From assembly GCF_004366075.1 (NCBI RefSeq), contig NZ_SODU01000003.1:372001-436000 (forward strand): 64,000 nt of DNA. The letters run 5' to 3'. The position numbers and the translations under genes were made by a program. The stretch's first letter is position 1. Each line of letters begins with the position of its first letter. This document shows positions 1 through 8,497 of the stretch, in pieces. This stretch comes from Kribbella pratensis. GTDB lineage: Bacteria > Actinomycetota > Actinomycetes > Propionibacteriales > Kribbellaceae. Under the pieces are notes generated by a model, which saw nothing but the letters and a program-made list of their open reading frames with translations, ran no database searches and was not told the DNA's origin.

Positions 1-134
1 TCGTGAACTGGGAGCAGGTCGCGAAGGCGTTCGACACCGAGGTCGAGAAGATGGCCAAGTCCGGCCAGTCCCCCGCCGACACCGCCAAAGCCATCCAAAC
101 CAAAGCATCCGCCATCGGCACGGGCGGTAGCTGA
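1..134 (+). CDS. ABC sugar transporter solute-binding protein (C-terminal end only)
   Basis: Only the last 43 codons are inside the window; the reading frame begins at base 3 and ends at the TGA at 132-134. The tail (KMAKSGQSPADTAKAIQTKA and onward) is typical of the C-terminal helix of family 1 extracellular sugar-binding proteins, and two sugar permease genes follow directly, the first starting 5 bp after this stop. The call rests mostly on that context. It would be a lipid-anchored protein that delivers an oligosaccharide to the permeases at 140-1893. The signal peptide and ligand site lie outside the window. Confidence 0.7.
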   Translation, partial: VNWEQVAKAFDTEVEKMAKSGQSPADTAKAIQTKASAIGTGGS

Positions 135-139
135 GTACG

Positions 140-1081
140 ATGACTGTCGTCACCGATAGGCAGTCCCAGGCGGTACGGCGTAAGTCGCCGCCTGGGCGCC
201 CGCGGCGCCGGATCACCCGCGAGGCCGCGGCTGCCTGGATTCTCGTACTGCCGTTCGTGGTGTTGTTCTTGGCGTTTACCGCGGGGCCGGTGCTCGGGTC
301 CTTCGGGATGAGTTTCACTGACATCAAGCAGCGGGATCTGCGGACGCCGTTCTCGGTGAACGGGGTCGGGTTCGACAACTACGTGAAGGCGTTGTCGGAC
401 GAGACGTTCCGCAAGGCGGCTTTCAACACGGCGTACTTCGTGATCGTCGGCGTCCCGTTGACTCTGGTGGTGGCGCTGGGTGCGGCGGTGCTGCTGGATC
501 GCGGCATCAAGCGGTTCCAGGCGCTGTTCAAGGTCGGCTACTACCTTCCCGTGGTGACGTCGATCGTCGCGATCGCGGTGATCTGGCGGTTCGTCCTGTC
601 ACCGGACAACGGTCTGCTGAACACCGCGCTCGGCTGGGTCGGCATCGACGGCCCGAACTGGCTGGCGTCCAAGACCTGGGCGATGCCGTCGCTGATCGCG
701 ATGGCGGTCTGGCGGAACTTCGGCTCCGCGATGATCATCTTCCTCGCCGGCCTGCAGGGCATCCCGGAATCGGTCGAGGAGGCCGGACAGATCGACGGTG
801 CGGGCCCCTGGCAACGATTCCGGTACCTGATCCTGCCGTTGCTGCGGCTGACGATCCTGTTCAACTGCGTGACCATCGGGATCGGTTACCTGCAGTTCTT
901 CGAGGAACCGTTCGTGATGACCAAGGGCGGTCCCCTGGACAGCACGCTCTCGGTGTCGATGTACACCTACAACCAGTTCGGCTTCGGGAACTACGGGCTG
1001 GCCACGTCGATGGCGTACATCCTGTTCGTCGTCATCGCGGTCGTCACGTTCATCCAGTTCCGGCTGCTGAGGGAGAAGTGA
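140..1081 (+). CDS. ABC sugar transporter permease, MalF/UgpA type
   Basis: A 313-residue inner-membrane permease of the carbohydrate ABC family. A basic cytoplasmic N-terminus (residues 1-30) precedes a first membrane helix at about 32-55, followed by five more hydrophobic segments. The EAA loop that contacts the ATPase is visible at about residues 213-236 (EEAGQIDGAGPWQRFRYLIL). The gene follows the binding-protein stop by 5 bp and overlaps the second permease by 4 bp (ATGA), so the three are one operon. No ATPase gene is present; actinomycetes commonly share one MsiK-like ATPase encoded elsewhere. The substrate is unknown; the downstream glycosidases suggest a plant or microbial oligosaccharide. 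Confidence 0.92.
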   Translation: MTVVTDRQSQAVRRKSPPGRPRRRITREAAAAWILVLPFVVLFLAFTAGPVLGSFGMSFTDIKQRDLRTPFSVNGVGFDNYVKALSDETFRKAAFNTAYFVIVGVPLTLVVALGAAVLLDRGIKRFQALFKVGYYLPVVTSIVAIAVIWRFVLSPDNGLLNTALGWVGIDGPNWLASKTWAMPSLIAMAVWRNFGSAMIIFLAGLQGIPESVEEAGQIDGAGPWQRFRYLILPLLRLTILFNCVTIGIGYLQFFEEPFVMTKGGPLDSTLSVSMYTYNQFGFGNYGLATSMAYILFVVIAVVTFIQFRLLREK

Positions 1082-1893
1082 TGCGCCGTACCTGGTGGAT
1101 CTACCTGATCGGAGTGCTCGGCCTGGTCGCCGTCGCGGCGCCGTTCCTGTGGATGGTGCTCGGCAGCTTCAAGACCCAGGGCGAGCTGCTCCGGGTCCCG
1201 CCGACGTGGTGGCCGGACCAGCCCACGTCGCAGAACTACGACGAGCTGTTCAGCAAGGCGAACTTCCCGCGCTACTTCCTCAACTCGACCCTGGTCGCAC
1301 TGGCCGTCACGGCAGGCAACCTGACGTTCTGCTCGATGATCGGCTACGCGCTGGCGAAGCTGCGGTTCAAGGGCCGCAACGCGTTGTTCGTGCTGGTGGT
1401 GGCCACGCTGATGATCCCGGGCATGGTCACGTTCGTCCCGCTGTTCGTCCTCGTCACCAACGCCGGGCTCGCGAACTCGTACCCCGGCCTGATCCTGCCG
1501 TTCCTGGTCTCGCCGTTCGGCGTGTTCCTGATGCGGCAGTTCTTCCTGGGGCTGCCCGACGACCTGATCGACGCCGGCCGCGTCGACGGCACCAGTGAGC
1601 TGGGCATCTTCGCCCGGATCATGCTGCCGCTGACCCGGCCCGCGCTGGCCACGCTCGGCATCCTCACCTTCCTCGGATCCTGGAACAACTTCCTCTGGCC
1701 GCTGGTGATCGCCCAGACCGAGGACAAGTACACGCTTCCCGTCGCCCTGGCGCTGTACTCGACCGGACAGAACGCGCAGAACTACGGCCTGTTGATGGCC
1801 GGCGCGGTCGTGGTCGTCGTACCGGTGCTGGTGATGTTCCTGGCCTTCCAGCGCCACGTCACCCGAGGCATAGCCATCACCGGACTCAAGTAG
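1078..1893 (+). CDS. ABC sugar transporter permease, MalG/UgpE type
   Basis: A 271-residue partner permease. Residue 1 begins directly before the first membrane helix (WWIYLIGVLGLVAVAAPFLW), and five further helices follow. The EAA motif lies at about residues 160-182 (DAGRVDGTSELGIFARIMLP). The ATG overlaps the stop of the preceding permease in an ATGA, so the two subunits are translationally coupled and form the heterodimeric channel. Downstream come two carbohydrate-active enzymes on the same strand, the first after a 31-bp gap. Confidence 0.92.
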   Translation: MMRRTWWIYLIGVLGLVAVAAPFLWMVLGSFKTQGELLRVPPTWWPDQPTSQNYDELFSKANFPRYFLNSTLVALAVTAGNLTFCSMIGYALAKLRFKGRNALFVLVVATLMIPGMVTFVPLFVLVTNAGLANSYPGLILPFLVSPFGVFLMRQFFLGLPDDLIDAGRVDGTSELGIFARIMLPLTRPALATLGILTFLGSWNNFLWPLVIAQTEDKYTLPVALALYSTGQNAQNYGLLMAGAVVVVVPVLVMFLAFQRHVTRGIAITGLK

Positions 1894-1924
1894 CACAGGT
1901 CCGGACTCGAAGAGGAGACCCCAG

Positions 1925-3499
1925 ATGACCGCCATCATCAGTCGCCGCACAGTCTTAGCCGCCGGCACCGCCGCAACATTGATCGGAACCGCAACGCCCG
2001 CCTTCGGAGGAACGCCTTCACCGGCAGAGCTCTTGAAAGGCGGCTGGAAACCGAGTCGCGAGGACAAAGCCACTGTAGGCCGGTGGGCTCGTGACACCTG
2101 GCGCAGCATCGTCGCGATGACCGACGAGCACACCGGCCTGCCCGCCGACAACATCGGCGAATCGGTGACGAACCCGGTGCGCAGCAACTACACCTCCCCC
2201 ACCAACATCGGCGGCTACCTGTGGAGCACGGTCGTCGCCAAGCACCTCGGCATCATCTCGCCGCAGGAGTCGCTGCGCCGCATCACGCAGACGCTGACGA
2301 CCATGAAGAACGTCGTACATCACGAGCCGAGCGGCATGTACTTCAACTGGTACGACGAAGCCACCGGCGAGGTCCGGTACGTCGACCCTGACGGGACCAA
2401 ACCGATCACGCCGTTCGTCTCGAGTGTCGACAACGCCTGGTTCGCCTGCGCGTTGATGGTCGTCCGCAACGCCGAGCCGGGAGCACGGGCGCTCGCGGAC
2501 TCGCTGCTGAACAAGATGAACTTCGCGTTCTACTACAACCCCGCGGCTCGCCCGGGCGGCCTGATGCGCGGCGGCTTCTTCGAGACGCCACCGCCGGACG
2601 AGGAGACCGACAAGGGTAACCACGCCGGCGTCGGCCCGGACGTGTACTACCGCAAGTTCCACTACGACACCTGCAACACCGAGGCCAGGATCGCCGGGTA
2701 CGTCGGGTTCGCGCTCGACCAGGTCCCGCACACGCAGTACTTCGCGACGTACCGCACCTTCCCGGACAGCTGCGACTGGTCGTGGGTGGAGCAGAAACCG
2801 AAGGGCGTGCACCGGACGTACCTCGGCCTCGACGTTTTCGAAGGCACGTACGACTACCGCGGGATGCGGATCGTCCCGTCCTGGGGCGGTGACATGTTCG
2901 AGTCGCTGATGCCCGACCTGTTCGTCCCCGAGTCGACCTGGGCGCCGCGCAGCTGGGGTATCAACCACCCGCTCACGGTCCGCGCGCACATCGAGCACGG
3001 CCTCGACGACGCGAAGTACGGCTACTGGGGTTTCTCGCCGGCCTCGAATCCCAAGGGCGGGTACTCCGTCTACGGCGTCGAGCCGCTCGGCATGGACCCG
3101 GGCGGCTACCCGTCCGACCTCGAGGGCACCAACTTCGACGGAGGCTTCGAGGGCTGCCGCGAAGGCACCAACCCGAACCCGACGTACGGCGACGGCGTCG
3201 TCACTCCGCACGCGGCGTTCCTGGCGATGGCGTACGCGCCGCGGCAGGCGATCGACAACCTGAGCACGATCGAGAAGACCCTGCACGCGTACGGCGGTGG
3301 CGGGTTCTACGACGCGGTCGCCGTCAAGTCAGGGCTGATCGCGAAGCGGTACCTGTCCCTCGACCAGGCGATGGTGATGGGTGCCATCGGCAACGTGTTC
3401 GGCGACAACCTGGTCCGGCGGAACTTCGCCAGCCGGACGGTGGAGAGCCGGATCCGTCCCCTGATCGGGATGGAACAGTTCGAATCCGGCCTCGAGTAA
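1925..3499 (+). CDS. Tat-exported glycoamylase-like (GH144-type) protein
   Basis: A 524-residue protein with a twin-arginine signal (SRRTVLAAGTAATLIG, residues 6-21) ending near ATPAFGG, so it is exported folded. The mature part looks like an alpha/alpha toroid of the glycoamylase/GH144 superfamily: an N-terminal helical part with VSSVDNAWFA, a WGGDMFESLMPDLFVPE segment around residue 320, then YWGFSPASNPKGGYSVYGVE, and a C-terminal RYLSLDQAMVMGAIGN. Relatives act on beta-1,2-glucans and related glucans; the substrate here is unknown. The start is supported by GAGGAG about 8 bp upstream. It lies between the permeases and a cytoplasmic GH39 enzyme, which suggests extracellular cutting, import and then intracellular hydrolysis. 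The fold call rests on motif memory, not a search. Confidence 0.72.
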   Translation: MTAIISRRTVLAAGTAATLIGTATPAFGGTPSPAELLKGGWKPSREDKATVGRWARDTWRSIVAMTDEHTGLPADNIGESVTNPVRSNYTSPTNIGGYLWSTVVAKHLGIISPQESLRRITQTLTTMKNVVHHEPSGMYFNWYDEATGEVRYVDPDGTKPITPFVSSVDNAWFACALMVVRNAEPGARALADSLLNKMNFAFYYNPAARPGGLMRGGFFETPPPDEETDKGNHAGVGPDVYYRKFHYDTCNTEARIAGYVGFALDQVPHTQYFATYRTFPDSCDWSWVEQKPKGVHRTYLGLDVFEGTYDYRGMRIVPSWGGDMFESLMPDLFVPESTWAPRSWGINHPLTVRAHIEHGLDDAKYGYWGFSPASNPKGGYSVYGVEPLGMDPGGYPSDLEGTNFDGGFEGCREGTNPNPTYGDGVVTPHAAFLAMAYAPRQAIDNLSTIEKTLHAYGGGGFYDAVAVKSGLIAKRYLSLDQAMVMGAIGNVFGDNLVRRNFASRTVESRIRPLIGMEQFESGLE

Positions 3500-3514
3500 C
3501 GGGAGACGACCTAG

Positions 3515-5314
3515 ATGCAGCACGACGCCAAGACCGACTGGGACGAACGGATCGCGGTCCGCAGTGACGAGGACCGCGCGTTCGCCTTCCCGGAGCTCGA
3601 TCCGCCGAAGGAGGTCACGGCGGTCGGCGGCGTCGGCCAGGTGACGATCGACTGGTCGCCGGTGGACGGCGCGGTCGGCTACCTGATCCTCAGGGGGACC
3701 GGAGAACGCGGTCCGCTGGAGCCGGTCGATCATCACAGCGGCGACGTGCTGTCGGTCCCGTCGCCGCCGTACGTCGACACCACGGGCACTCCGGGTACGC
3801 CGTACCGCTACGCCGTCGCGAGCGTGCCCGAGGTGACGACCCACGGGCGTCCGAGTCAGACCGTCGGCGCCGTACCACTGGTTGCCGGCGGCATCTCTCC
3901 ACAAGTCACCGTGACCGTCGATGTGGTTGCCGAGGGCACTGAATTGCGGCCGCCGTGGGAGCCGATGGTCGGCAGCGAGCGGCTCAGCCAGCTGCTCTGC
4001 AAGGACCTGACCGGCGGGCACGAGATCGGCCGCGAACTCGAGGACGCGTTGCGCCGGATGCACGACGAGATCGGCGTGCGCACGGTCCGCGCACACGCGA
4101 TCTTCCACGACGACACGCACGTGATCGACGGTGATTCGTACGACTTCTCCGTCGTGGATGCGATCTACGACAGGCTGCTCGCGATCGGGCTGCGGCCGGT
4201 GGTCGAGCTCGGGTTCATGCCGCGGGAGCTGGCGAGCGACCCGACGAAAACGGTCTTCGAGTACGGCGCGATCATCTCGCCGCCGGCGTCGTACCAGCGC
4301 TGGCACGACCTGGTCCGCGCGCTCGTGCAGCACCTGGTCGACCGGTACGGCCTCGACGAGGTGCTGACCTGGGACTTCGAGGTCTGGAACGAGGCCAACC
4401 TCGAGGTCTTCTGGTCCGGCACCAAGGCCGAATGGCTCCAGCTGTACGACGTGTCCGCTGCCGCCGTGAAGTCCGTCGACCCACGCCTCGCGGTCGGCGG
4501 ACCGTCCTCAGCCGCAGCCGGCTGGGTGGACGACCTGCTTGTCCACGCCAAACGGTTCGGTACGCCGGTCGACTTCGTGTCCACGCACACGTACGGATCG
4601 CCGCCGCTCGACGTACGCGCGTCGCTGGAGCGGCACGGGTACGGCGATGCGCGCATCGTCTGGACCGAGTGGGGCGTGACGCCGACGCACTTCAACCCGA
4701 TCAACGATTCGGTGTTCTCCGGAGTATTCCTGCTCCGCGGCATGCGGTCCGCGGCCGGGCGGATCGACGCGCTCTCGTACTGGGTCGCGTCCGACCACTT
4801 CGAGGAGCTCGGTCGGCCGCCGCGGTTGCTGCACGGCGGCTTCGGGCTGCAAACCGTTGGTGGACTGGCGAAACCGCGCTACCACGCGATGACGCTGCTC
4901 AGCCGGCTCGGGCCGGTCGAGCTGCCGGTGACGTACGACGGTGACGGCGGCGGGAGCCTGGTGGAAGCCTGGGCTTCCCGGGATCGCGACCGCATCGCCG
5001 TACTGCTGTGGAACCTGACCCTCGATCAGACCAAGTCGTCGGGGGCGCCAGAACTGACCAGGAGGGTTCAGATCCAGCTGCCCGGCGTTGATCCGTCTTG
5101 GCAGGCCACCGCAACGACCTTGGCGATCGGCGTCGGCGACCTTGCCGCTGCGGCGGCCGGTCTCAGCGACTGGCCGACCGACACCGAACTCGCCGACCTG
5201 GCCGAGCGCAGCCGGATGGTCAGTACCCCACTCGAGTGGAACGGTTCAGCCGTCGAGGTGACGCTGCCGATGCCAGCCGCGGTGCTGCTGGAGCTCCGTC
5301 CACGTCGAGCTTGA
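3515..5314 (+). CDS. GH39-family glycoside hydrolase with N-terminal Fn3-like domain
   Basis: 599 residues without a signal peptide, so probably cytoplasmic. Residues about 32-125 form a fibronectin type III-like domain (VTIDWSPVDGAVGYLILRG). The (beta/alpha)8 barrel follows: WDFEVWNEANLEVFW places the acid/base Glu293 after WN, and IVWTEWGVTP places the nucleophile Glu385. These are the signature positions of clan GH-A family 39 (beta-xylosidases and alpha-L-iduronidases). A beta-sandwich region closes the protein. It would cleave the sugar imported by the upstream transporter; whether this is xylose or uronic acid cannot be told. The last 95 bp overlap, tail to tail, the 3' end of the GntR gene on the other strand. 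Confidence 0.85.
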   Translation: MQHDAKTDWDERIAVRSDEDRAFAFPELDPPKEVTAVGGVGQVTIDWSPVDGAVGYLILRGTGERGPLEPVDHHSGDVLSVPSPPYVDTTGTPGTPYRYAVASVPEVTTHGRPSQTVGAVPLVAGGISPQVTVTVDVVAEGTELRPPWEPMVGSERLSQLLCKDLTGGHEIGRELEDALRRMHDEIGVRTVRAHAIFHDDTHVIDGDSYDFSVVDAIYDRLLAIGLRPVVELGFMPRELASDPTKTVFEYGAIISPPASYQRWHDLVRALVQHLVDRYGLDEVLTWDFEVWNEANLEVFWSGTKAEWLQLYDVSAAAVKSVDPRLAVGGPSSAAAGWVDDLLVHAKRFGTPVDFVSTHTYGSPPLDVRASLERHGYGDARIVWTEWGVTPTHFNPINDSVFSGVFLLRGMRSAAGRIDALSYWVASDHFEELGRPPRLLHGGFGLQTVGGLAKPRYHAMTLLSRLGPVELPVTYDGDGGGSLVEAWASRDRDRIAVLLWNLTLDQTKSSGAPELTRRVQIQLPGVDPSWQATATTLAIGVGDLAAAAAGLSDWPTDTELADLAERSRMVSTPLEWNGSAVEVTLPMPAAVLLELRPRRA

Positions 5315-5981
5315 CCGCCTCGTTGAGCCAGCGTTCGACGCCTGCGATGTGCACGGTCGCCCAGGCCTGGGCGACCTCGGGCTCGCGGGCGGCGATCGCC
5401 TCCAGGATCGAGCGGTGCTCCGCGACCGAGCGGCTGACCGCGCCGGTCTGGGTGAGGCCGCGCCAGATGCGCGCCCGGTAGGTCGGCTGCCGCAGGCTCT
5501 CGATGATCGAGGCCAACGTACGGTTCCCGCTGCCGATCGCGAGCAGCCGGTGGAACTCGACGTCGCAGGCGAGCTGGTCGTCTGCCGACGGGTCGTCGCC
5601 GAGGTCGTCCAGCAGCGCGCGCATCGCGGTGATCTCGTCGTCCGGCATCCGCAGCGCCGCCCGGGCCGCGGCAGCCGGCTCGAGGATCCGCCGTACCTCG
5701 AAGAACTCCAGCACCGAGGCGTCCTGGTGCAGGTCGAGGACGAAGCCCATCGTCTCCATCAGCAGCGACGGGTCGAGACTCGTCACGAACGTCCCGTCGC
5801 CCTGACGGACCTCGAGCACCCGGATCAGCGCGAGCGCCTTAACGGCCTCGCGCAAGGAGTTCCGGGACAGGCCGAGGCGGGCAGCGAGGTCGGCCTCACG
5901 CGGCAGGCGATCGCCCGGCCGCAGTTCACCGGCGACGATCATCTGCTTGATCCGATCGATCGCTTCGTCGGTGACGCGCAT
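5220..5981 (-). CDS. FCD-domain GntR-family transcriptional regulator
   Basis: 253 residues. The N-terminal winged helix (residues about 1-70, LGLSRNSLREAVKAL as recognition helix) is followed by an all-helical FCD effector domain. The metal and ligand residues of that domain are visible as the Asp and His of CDVEFHRLL, the His of EHRSI and the His of VHIAG. The start at 5981 is chosen because AGGAGG lies 8 bp upstream; an upstream in-frame ATG at 6032 lies inside an operator. It is divergent from a sugar-binding lipoprotein gene, and two inverted copies of ACATCSGATGT lie between the genes. It probably represses itself and the fucosidase/transporter operon until a sugar or sugar acid binds. 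The 3' end overlaps the GH39 gene by 95 bp. Confidence 0.9.
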   Translation of the reverse strand: MRVTDEAIDRIKQMIVAGELRPGDRLPREADLAARLGLSRNSLREAVKALALIRVLEVRQGDGTFVTSLDPSLLMETMGFVLDLHQDASVLEFFEVRRILEPAAAARAALRMPDDEITAMRALLDDLGDDPSADDQLACDVEFHRLLAIGSGNRTLASIIESLRQPTYRARIWRGLTQTGAVSRSVAEHRSILEAIAAREPEVAQAWATVHIAGVERWLNEAVKLDVDGAPAAPRLASAASPRRLNRSTRVGY

Positions 5982-6002
5982 CGCCTCACCTCCTGAGTCT
6001 GC

Positions 6003-6040
6003 TGAGACATCCGATGTTCCGGCACGATACATCGGATGTC
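6003..6040. promoter_or_regulatory. Paired GntR/FCD operators
   Basis: ACATCCGATGT at 6007-6017 and ACATCGGATGT at 6029-6039 are exact reverse complements of each other. Each is a near-palindrome on its own, with only the odd centre base breaking the symmetry. Their centres are 22 bp apart, about two helical turns, which suits two dimers bound on one face. They lie just upstream of the ribosome site of the GntR gene. That the neighbouring regulator binds here is inference. Confidence 0.7.
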
Positions 6041-6086
6041 TAGGGCTGAATTGCCGGTTCAGGCCATGAATTATGGCGCTGAGGTG

Positions 6087-6124
6087 TTGACTGCGCCGAA
6101 TACCTCCGACTATAGATCGGATGA
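6087..6124 (+). promoter_or_regulatory. Promoter of the binding-protein operon with a third operator copy
   Basis: TTGACT at 6087-6092 and TATAGA at 6111-6116, separated by 18 bp, form a good housekeeping-type promoter. AGATCGGATGA at 6114-6124 matches 9 of 11 bases of the upstream ACATCGGATGT sites and overlaps the -10 box and expected start, where a repressor would block polymerase. Confidence 0.6.
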
Positions 6125-6150
6125 ATCAGTACATCCCCTGGAGGTCAGCG

Positions 6151-7434
6151 ATGAAAGCAACACCAGTGCGGGCGCACCGCTGGGCCCTGAAGACCGGCAT
6201 GGCCGCCCTGTCGGTTCTTGCCCTGACCACCGTCGCTGCCTGCGGGGGCAGCAACGATGGCAGTAGCGGTAGCTCCGGCGCAGCAGACAAGGCCGATCTG
6301 ACCTGGTCGTTCTGGGTTGCCGGCGCCGAGGACCAGGCCGCCTGGCAGAAGGTCGCTGACCAGGCCCACACCGATCACGCCGGGATCACCGTCAAGCTCC
6401 AGGGCGCCCCGTGGGACAGCTACTGGTCGAAGATCGGGACCACGCTGGCCAGCGGCAAGGCACCCTGCATCATCGGCATGCAGAGTCTGCGGATGGCGTC
6501 GTACGCCAACGCGATGGTGCCGCTGGACGACCTGATGAAGAAGTACGGCATGAAGGCCGAGGACTTCGACAAGCCGATCATGGACGGCCTGAAGGCGGAC
6601 GGGAAACAGATCGCGATCCCGTACGACTCCGGCCCGATGGTGATCTTCTACAACAAGGACATGTTCAAGGCCGCCGGCGTACCCGATCCGAAGCCGGGCT
6701 GGACGATGGACGAGTTCAAGGCGGCCGCGAAGAAGCTGACCGCCGCTGGGAAGACCGGCCTGGTGACGACCCCCGGCGACCTGGGCACCATGTCCTGGGT
6801 GCGGACCATGACCGGCGCCGAGCCGCTGGCCGACGGCAAGCTCAATCTGACCGACTCGAAGTTCGAGCAGGGCTTCTCGCAGTACGCCGACTTCGTCAAG
6901 ACCGACAAGATCGCCCCGCAGGTGCCGGGTGGCAACCCGGACTTCGAGACCCAGCAGTTCACCGGCGGCAAGGCCGCGATGCAGCTGAACGGGCCGTGGT
7001 CGCTGATCGACACCAAGGGCAAGGTCAAGTTCAACCTCGGCATCGCGCCGATCCCGGCCGGTCCGGACGGCTCGAAGACCTACACCGCCGGCTCGGGCTT
7101 CGGCATCGCCCGGTCCTGCAAGACGCCGGACGCGGCCTTCCAGGCGATCATGTCGATGACCACTGAGAAGCCGCTGACCACGCTGGCCGAGGCGGGCCGC
7201 GCGTACCCCTCCCGCACCGCTGCGCACCCGGCCTGGTTCACCGCCGCGAAGATCGACGGCGCGAAGGAGACCATCGACTACGCCTCCGAGCACTCGGTGC
7301 CGCTGGTCACCTCGAAGAACTGGGTCCAGGTCGCCGACCTGCTCAACCGGTTCGGTACGCAGGCACTGAACGGTGAGATCCCGCCGGACCAGGCCCTGAA
7401 GACCATCCAGGACCAGGCAGGCGCTGGGTCGTAA
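6151..7434 (+). CDS. ABC sugar transporter solute-binding lipoprotein
   Basis: 427 residues. The start at 6151 is preceded by GGAGG at 6140-6144; an in-frame ATG at 6121 would lie on the promoter. A lipoprotein signal ends in TTVAAC with Cys31 as the lipidation site, followed by a Gly/Ser linker. The rest is a family 1 (MalE-like) binding fold, with the PYDSGPMVIFYNKDMF segment and GGKAAMQLNGPW near residue 280. It captures an oligosaccharide outside the membrane for the permeases at 7553-9335. The terminal GH29 enzyme of the operon suggests a fucosylated ligand. A 118-bp gap with a long stem separates it from the first permease. Confidence 0.93.
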   Translation: MKATPVRAHRWALKTGMAALSVLALTTVAACGGSNDGSSGSSGAADKADLTWSFWVAGAEDQAAWQKVADQAHTDHAGITVKLQGAPWDSYWSKIGTTLASGKAPCIIGMQSLRMASYANAMVPLDDLMKKYGMKAEDFDKPIMDGLKADGKQIAIPYDSGPMVIFYNKDMFKAAGVPDPKPGWTMDEFKAAAKKLTAAGKTGLVTTPGDLGTMSWVRTMTGAEPLADGKLNLTDSKFEQGFSQYADFVKTDKIAPQVPGGNPDFETQQFTGGKAAMQLNGPWSLIDTKGKVKFNLGIAPIPAGPDGSKTYTAGSGFGIARSCKTPDAAFQAIMSMTTEKPLTTLAEAGRAYPSRTAAHPAWFTAAKIDGAKETIDYASEHSVPLVTSKNWVQVADLLNRFGTQALNGEIPPDQALKTIQDQAGAGS

Positions 7435-7468
7435 TGGCTCTGCTGATGCCACGCCTCCGGCGCGGCGG

Positions 7469-7558
7469 GTCATGGGGCTGTAACTCCCGGCCTTCCCTCG
7501 TCGCTCCGGTCGCTGCGCTCCCTGCGCTCCTCAGTCCAGGCCGGGAGGCCCCATGACC
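7469..7558 (+). promoter_or_regulatory. Long hairpin covering the SD and start codon of the permease
   Basis: Two stem blocks separated by a 5-nt bulge: GGTCATGGGGC (7469-7479) pairs exactly with GCCCCATGACC (7548-7558), and CTCCCGGCCT (7485-7494) pairs exactly with AGGCCGGGAG (7538-7547). The 3' arm contains the GGGAGG ribosome site (7543-7548), the ATG (7553-7555) and codon 2. The 43-nt loop holds a GCTCC/GCTGCG-rich sequence. As mRNA this would hide the translation start of the permease, which could keep permease levels below those of the binding protein. Confidence 0.75.
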
Positions 7559-8497
7559 ACCAACACCACAACCGTCGCTCCCCCGGGCGCACCTGAGGGT
7601 GCGCCCCGGGCGGGGCGCCGGCCCGCGTTGCGGCGGGACGGGCGGTATGCGTCGATCTTCCTGGCGCCGAGTCTCGGTGGGCTGGCGCTGTTCACGTTGT
7701 TCCCGACGGCGATGGCACTGGGCATCAGCCTGTTCGACTGGCCGGTGTTCGGCACCCGCTCCTTCCTCGGCTTCGGCAACTACTCGCACCTGCTGCACGA
7801 CCCGGTGTTCCGCCGAGTGGTGCTGAACACGGTGCTGTTCGTGGTGCTGTACGTTCCGCTGAACGTGGTCGTCTCGCTCGGGCTCGCGGTCTGGCTGGGC
7901 CCGCAGATCAAGGGCCGGCAGGTGTTCCGGGTGCTGTTCTTCATCCCGGTGATGACGCCGATGGTGGCCAACGTGATGGTCTGGCGGCTGCTGTTCCAGC
8001 CCGGTGGGCTGATAGACGGCGGCCTGCAGAGCTGGTTCGGCATCGACGCGCCGAACTTCCTGGGCTCGTCGAACTGGGCGATGCCGGCGATCGTGGCGAT
8101 GTCGATCTGGCAGGGTTTCGGCTACAACTTCCTGGTCTTCTCGGCCGCGATCGACCAGGTTCCGCAGTCGCAACTGGAGTCCGCCCAGATCGACGGCGCC
8201 GGGCCGCTGCAGCGGTTCCGCTACATCACCTGGCCGATGATCACCCCGTCGATGTTCTTCGCCACCACGATGACGCTGATCACCTCGTTCCAGGTGTTCG
8301 CGCAGCCGTTCATCCTGACCCAGGGCGGCCCGGGCGTGGCCACCCAGACCATCGTCATGTACGTCTACAACCAGGGCTGGCAGTTCCTCACGATGGGGCT
8401 GGCGTCGGCGGCCGGATGGGTGCTGTTCGTGATCATCATGGGCATAACCGCGATCCAGTTCTTCGGGCAGAAGCGGTGGGTGAACTATGACGTCTGA
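7553..8497 (+). CDS. ABC sugar transporter permease, MalF type
   Basis: 314 residues. The N-terminal 35 residues are basic and proline/glycine-rich, then six membrane helices follow, starting with LAPSLGGLALFTLFPTAMAL. The ATPase-contact EAA loop is at about residues 205-228 (ESAQIDGAGPLQRFRYITWP). GGGAGG lies 4 bp before the ATG but inside a strong stem. The gene overlaps the next permease by 11 bp. It pairs with the 8487-9335 product to import the sugar caught by the 6151-7434 lipoprotein. Confidence 0.92.
   Translation: MTTNTTTVAPPGAPEGAPRAGRRPALRRDGRYASIFLAPSLGGLALFTLFPTAMALGISLFDWPVFGTRSFLGFGNYSHLLHDPVFRRVVLNTVLFVVLYVPLNVVVSLGLAVWLGPQIKGRQVFRVLFFIPVMTPMVANVMVWRLLFQPGGLIDGGLQSWFGIDAPNFLGSSNWAMPAIVAMSIWQGFGYNFLVFSAAIDQVPQSQLESAQIDGAGPLQRFRYITWPMITPSMFFATTMTLITSFQVFAQPFILTQGGPGVATQTIVMYVYNQGWQFLTMGLASAAGWVLFVIIMGITAIQFFGQKRWVNYDV

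Noticed and set aside
6121..6150. The upstream ATG at 6121 as start of the sugar-binding lipoprotein
   Set aside because: It lies at the expected transcription start on an operator copy, while GGAGG precedes the ATG at 6151 and gives a normal lipoprotein signal.
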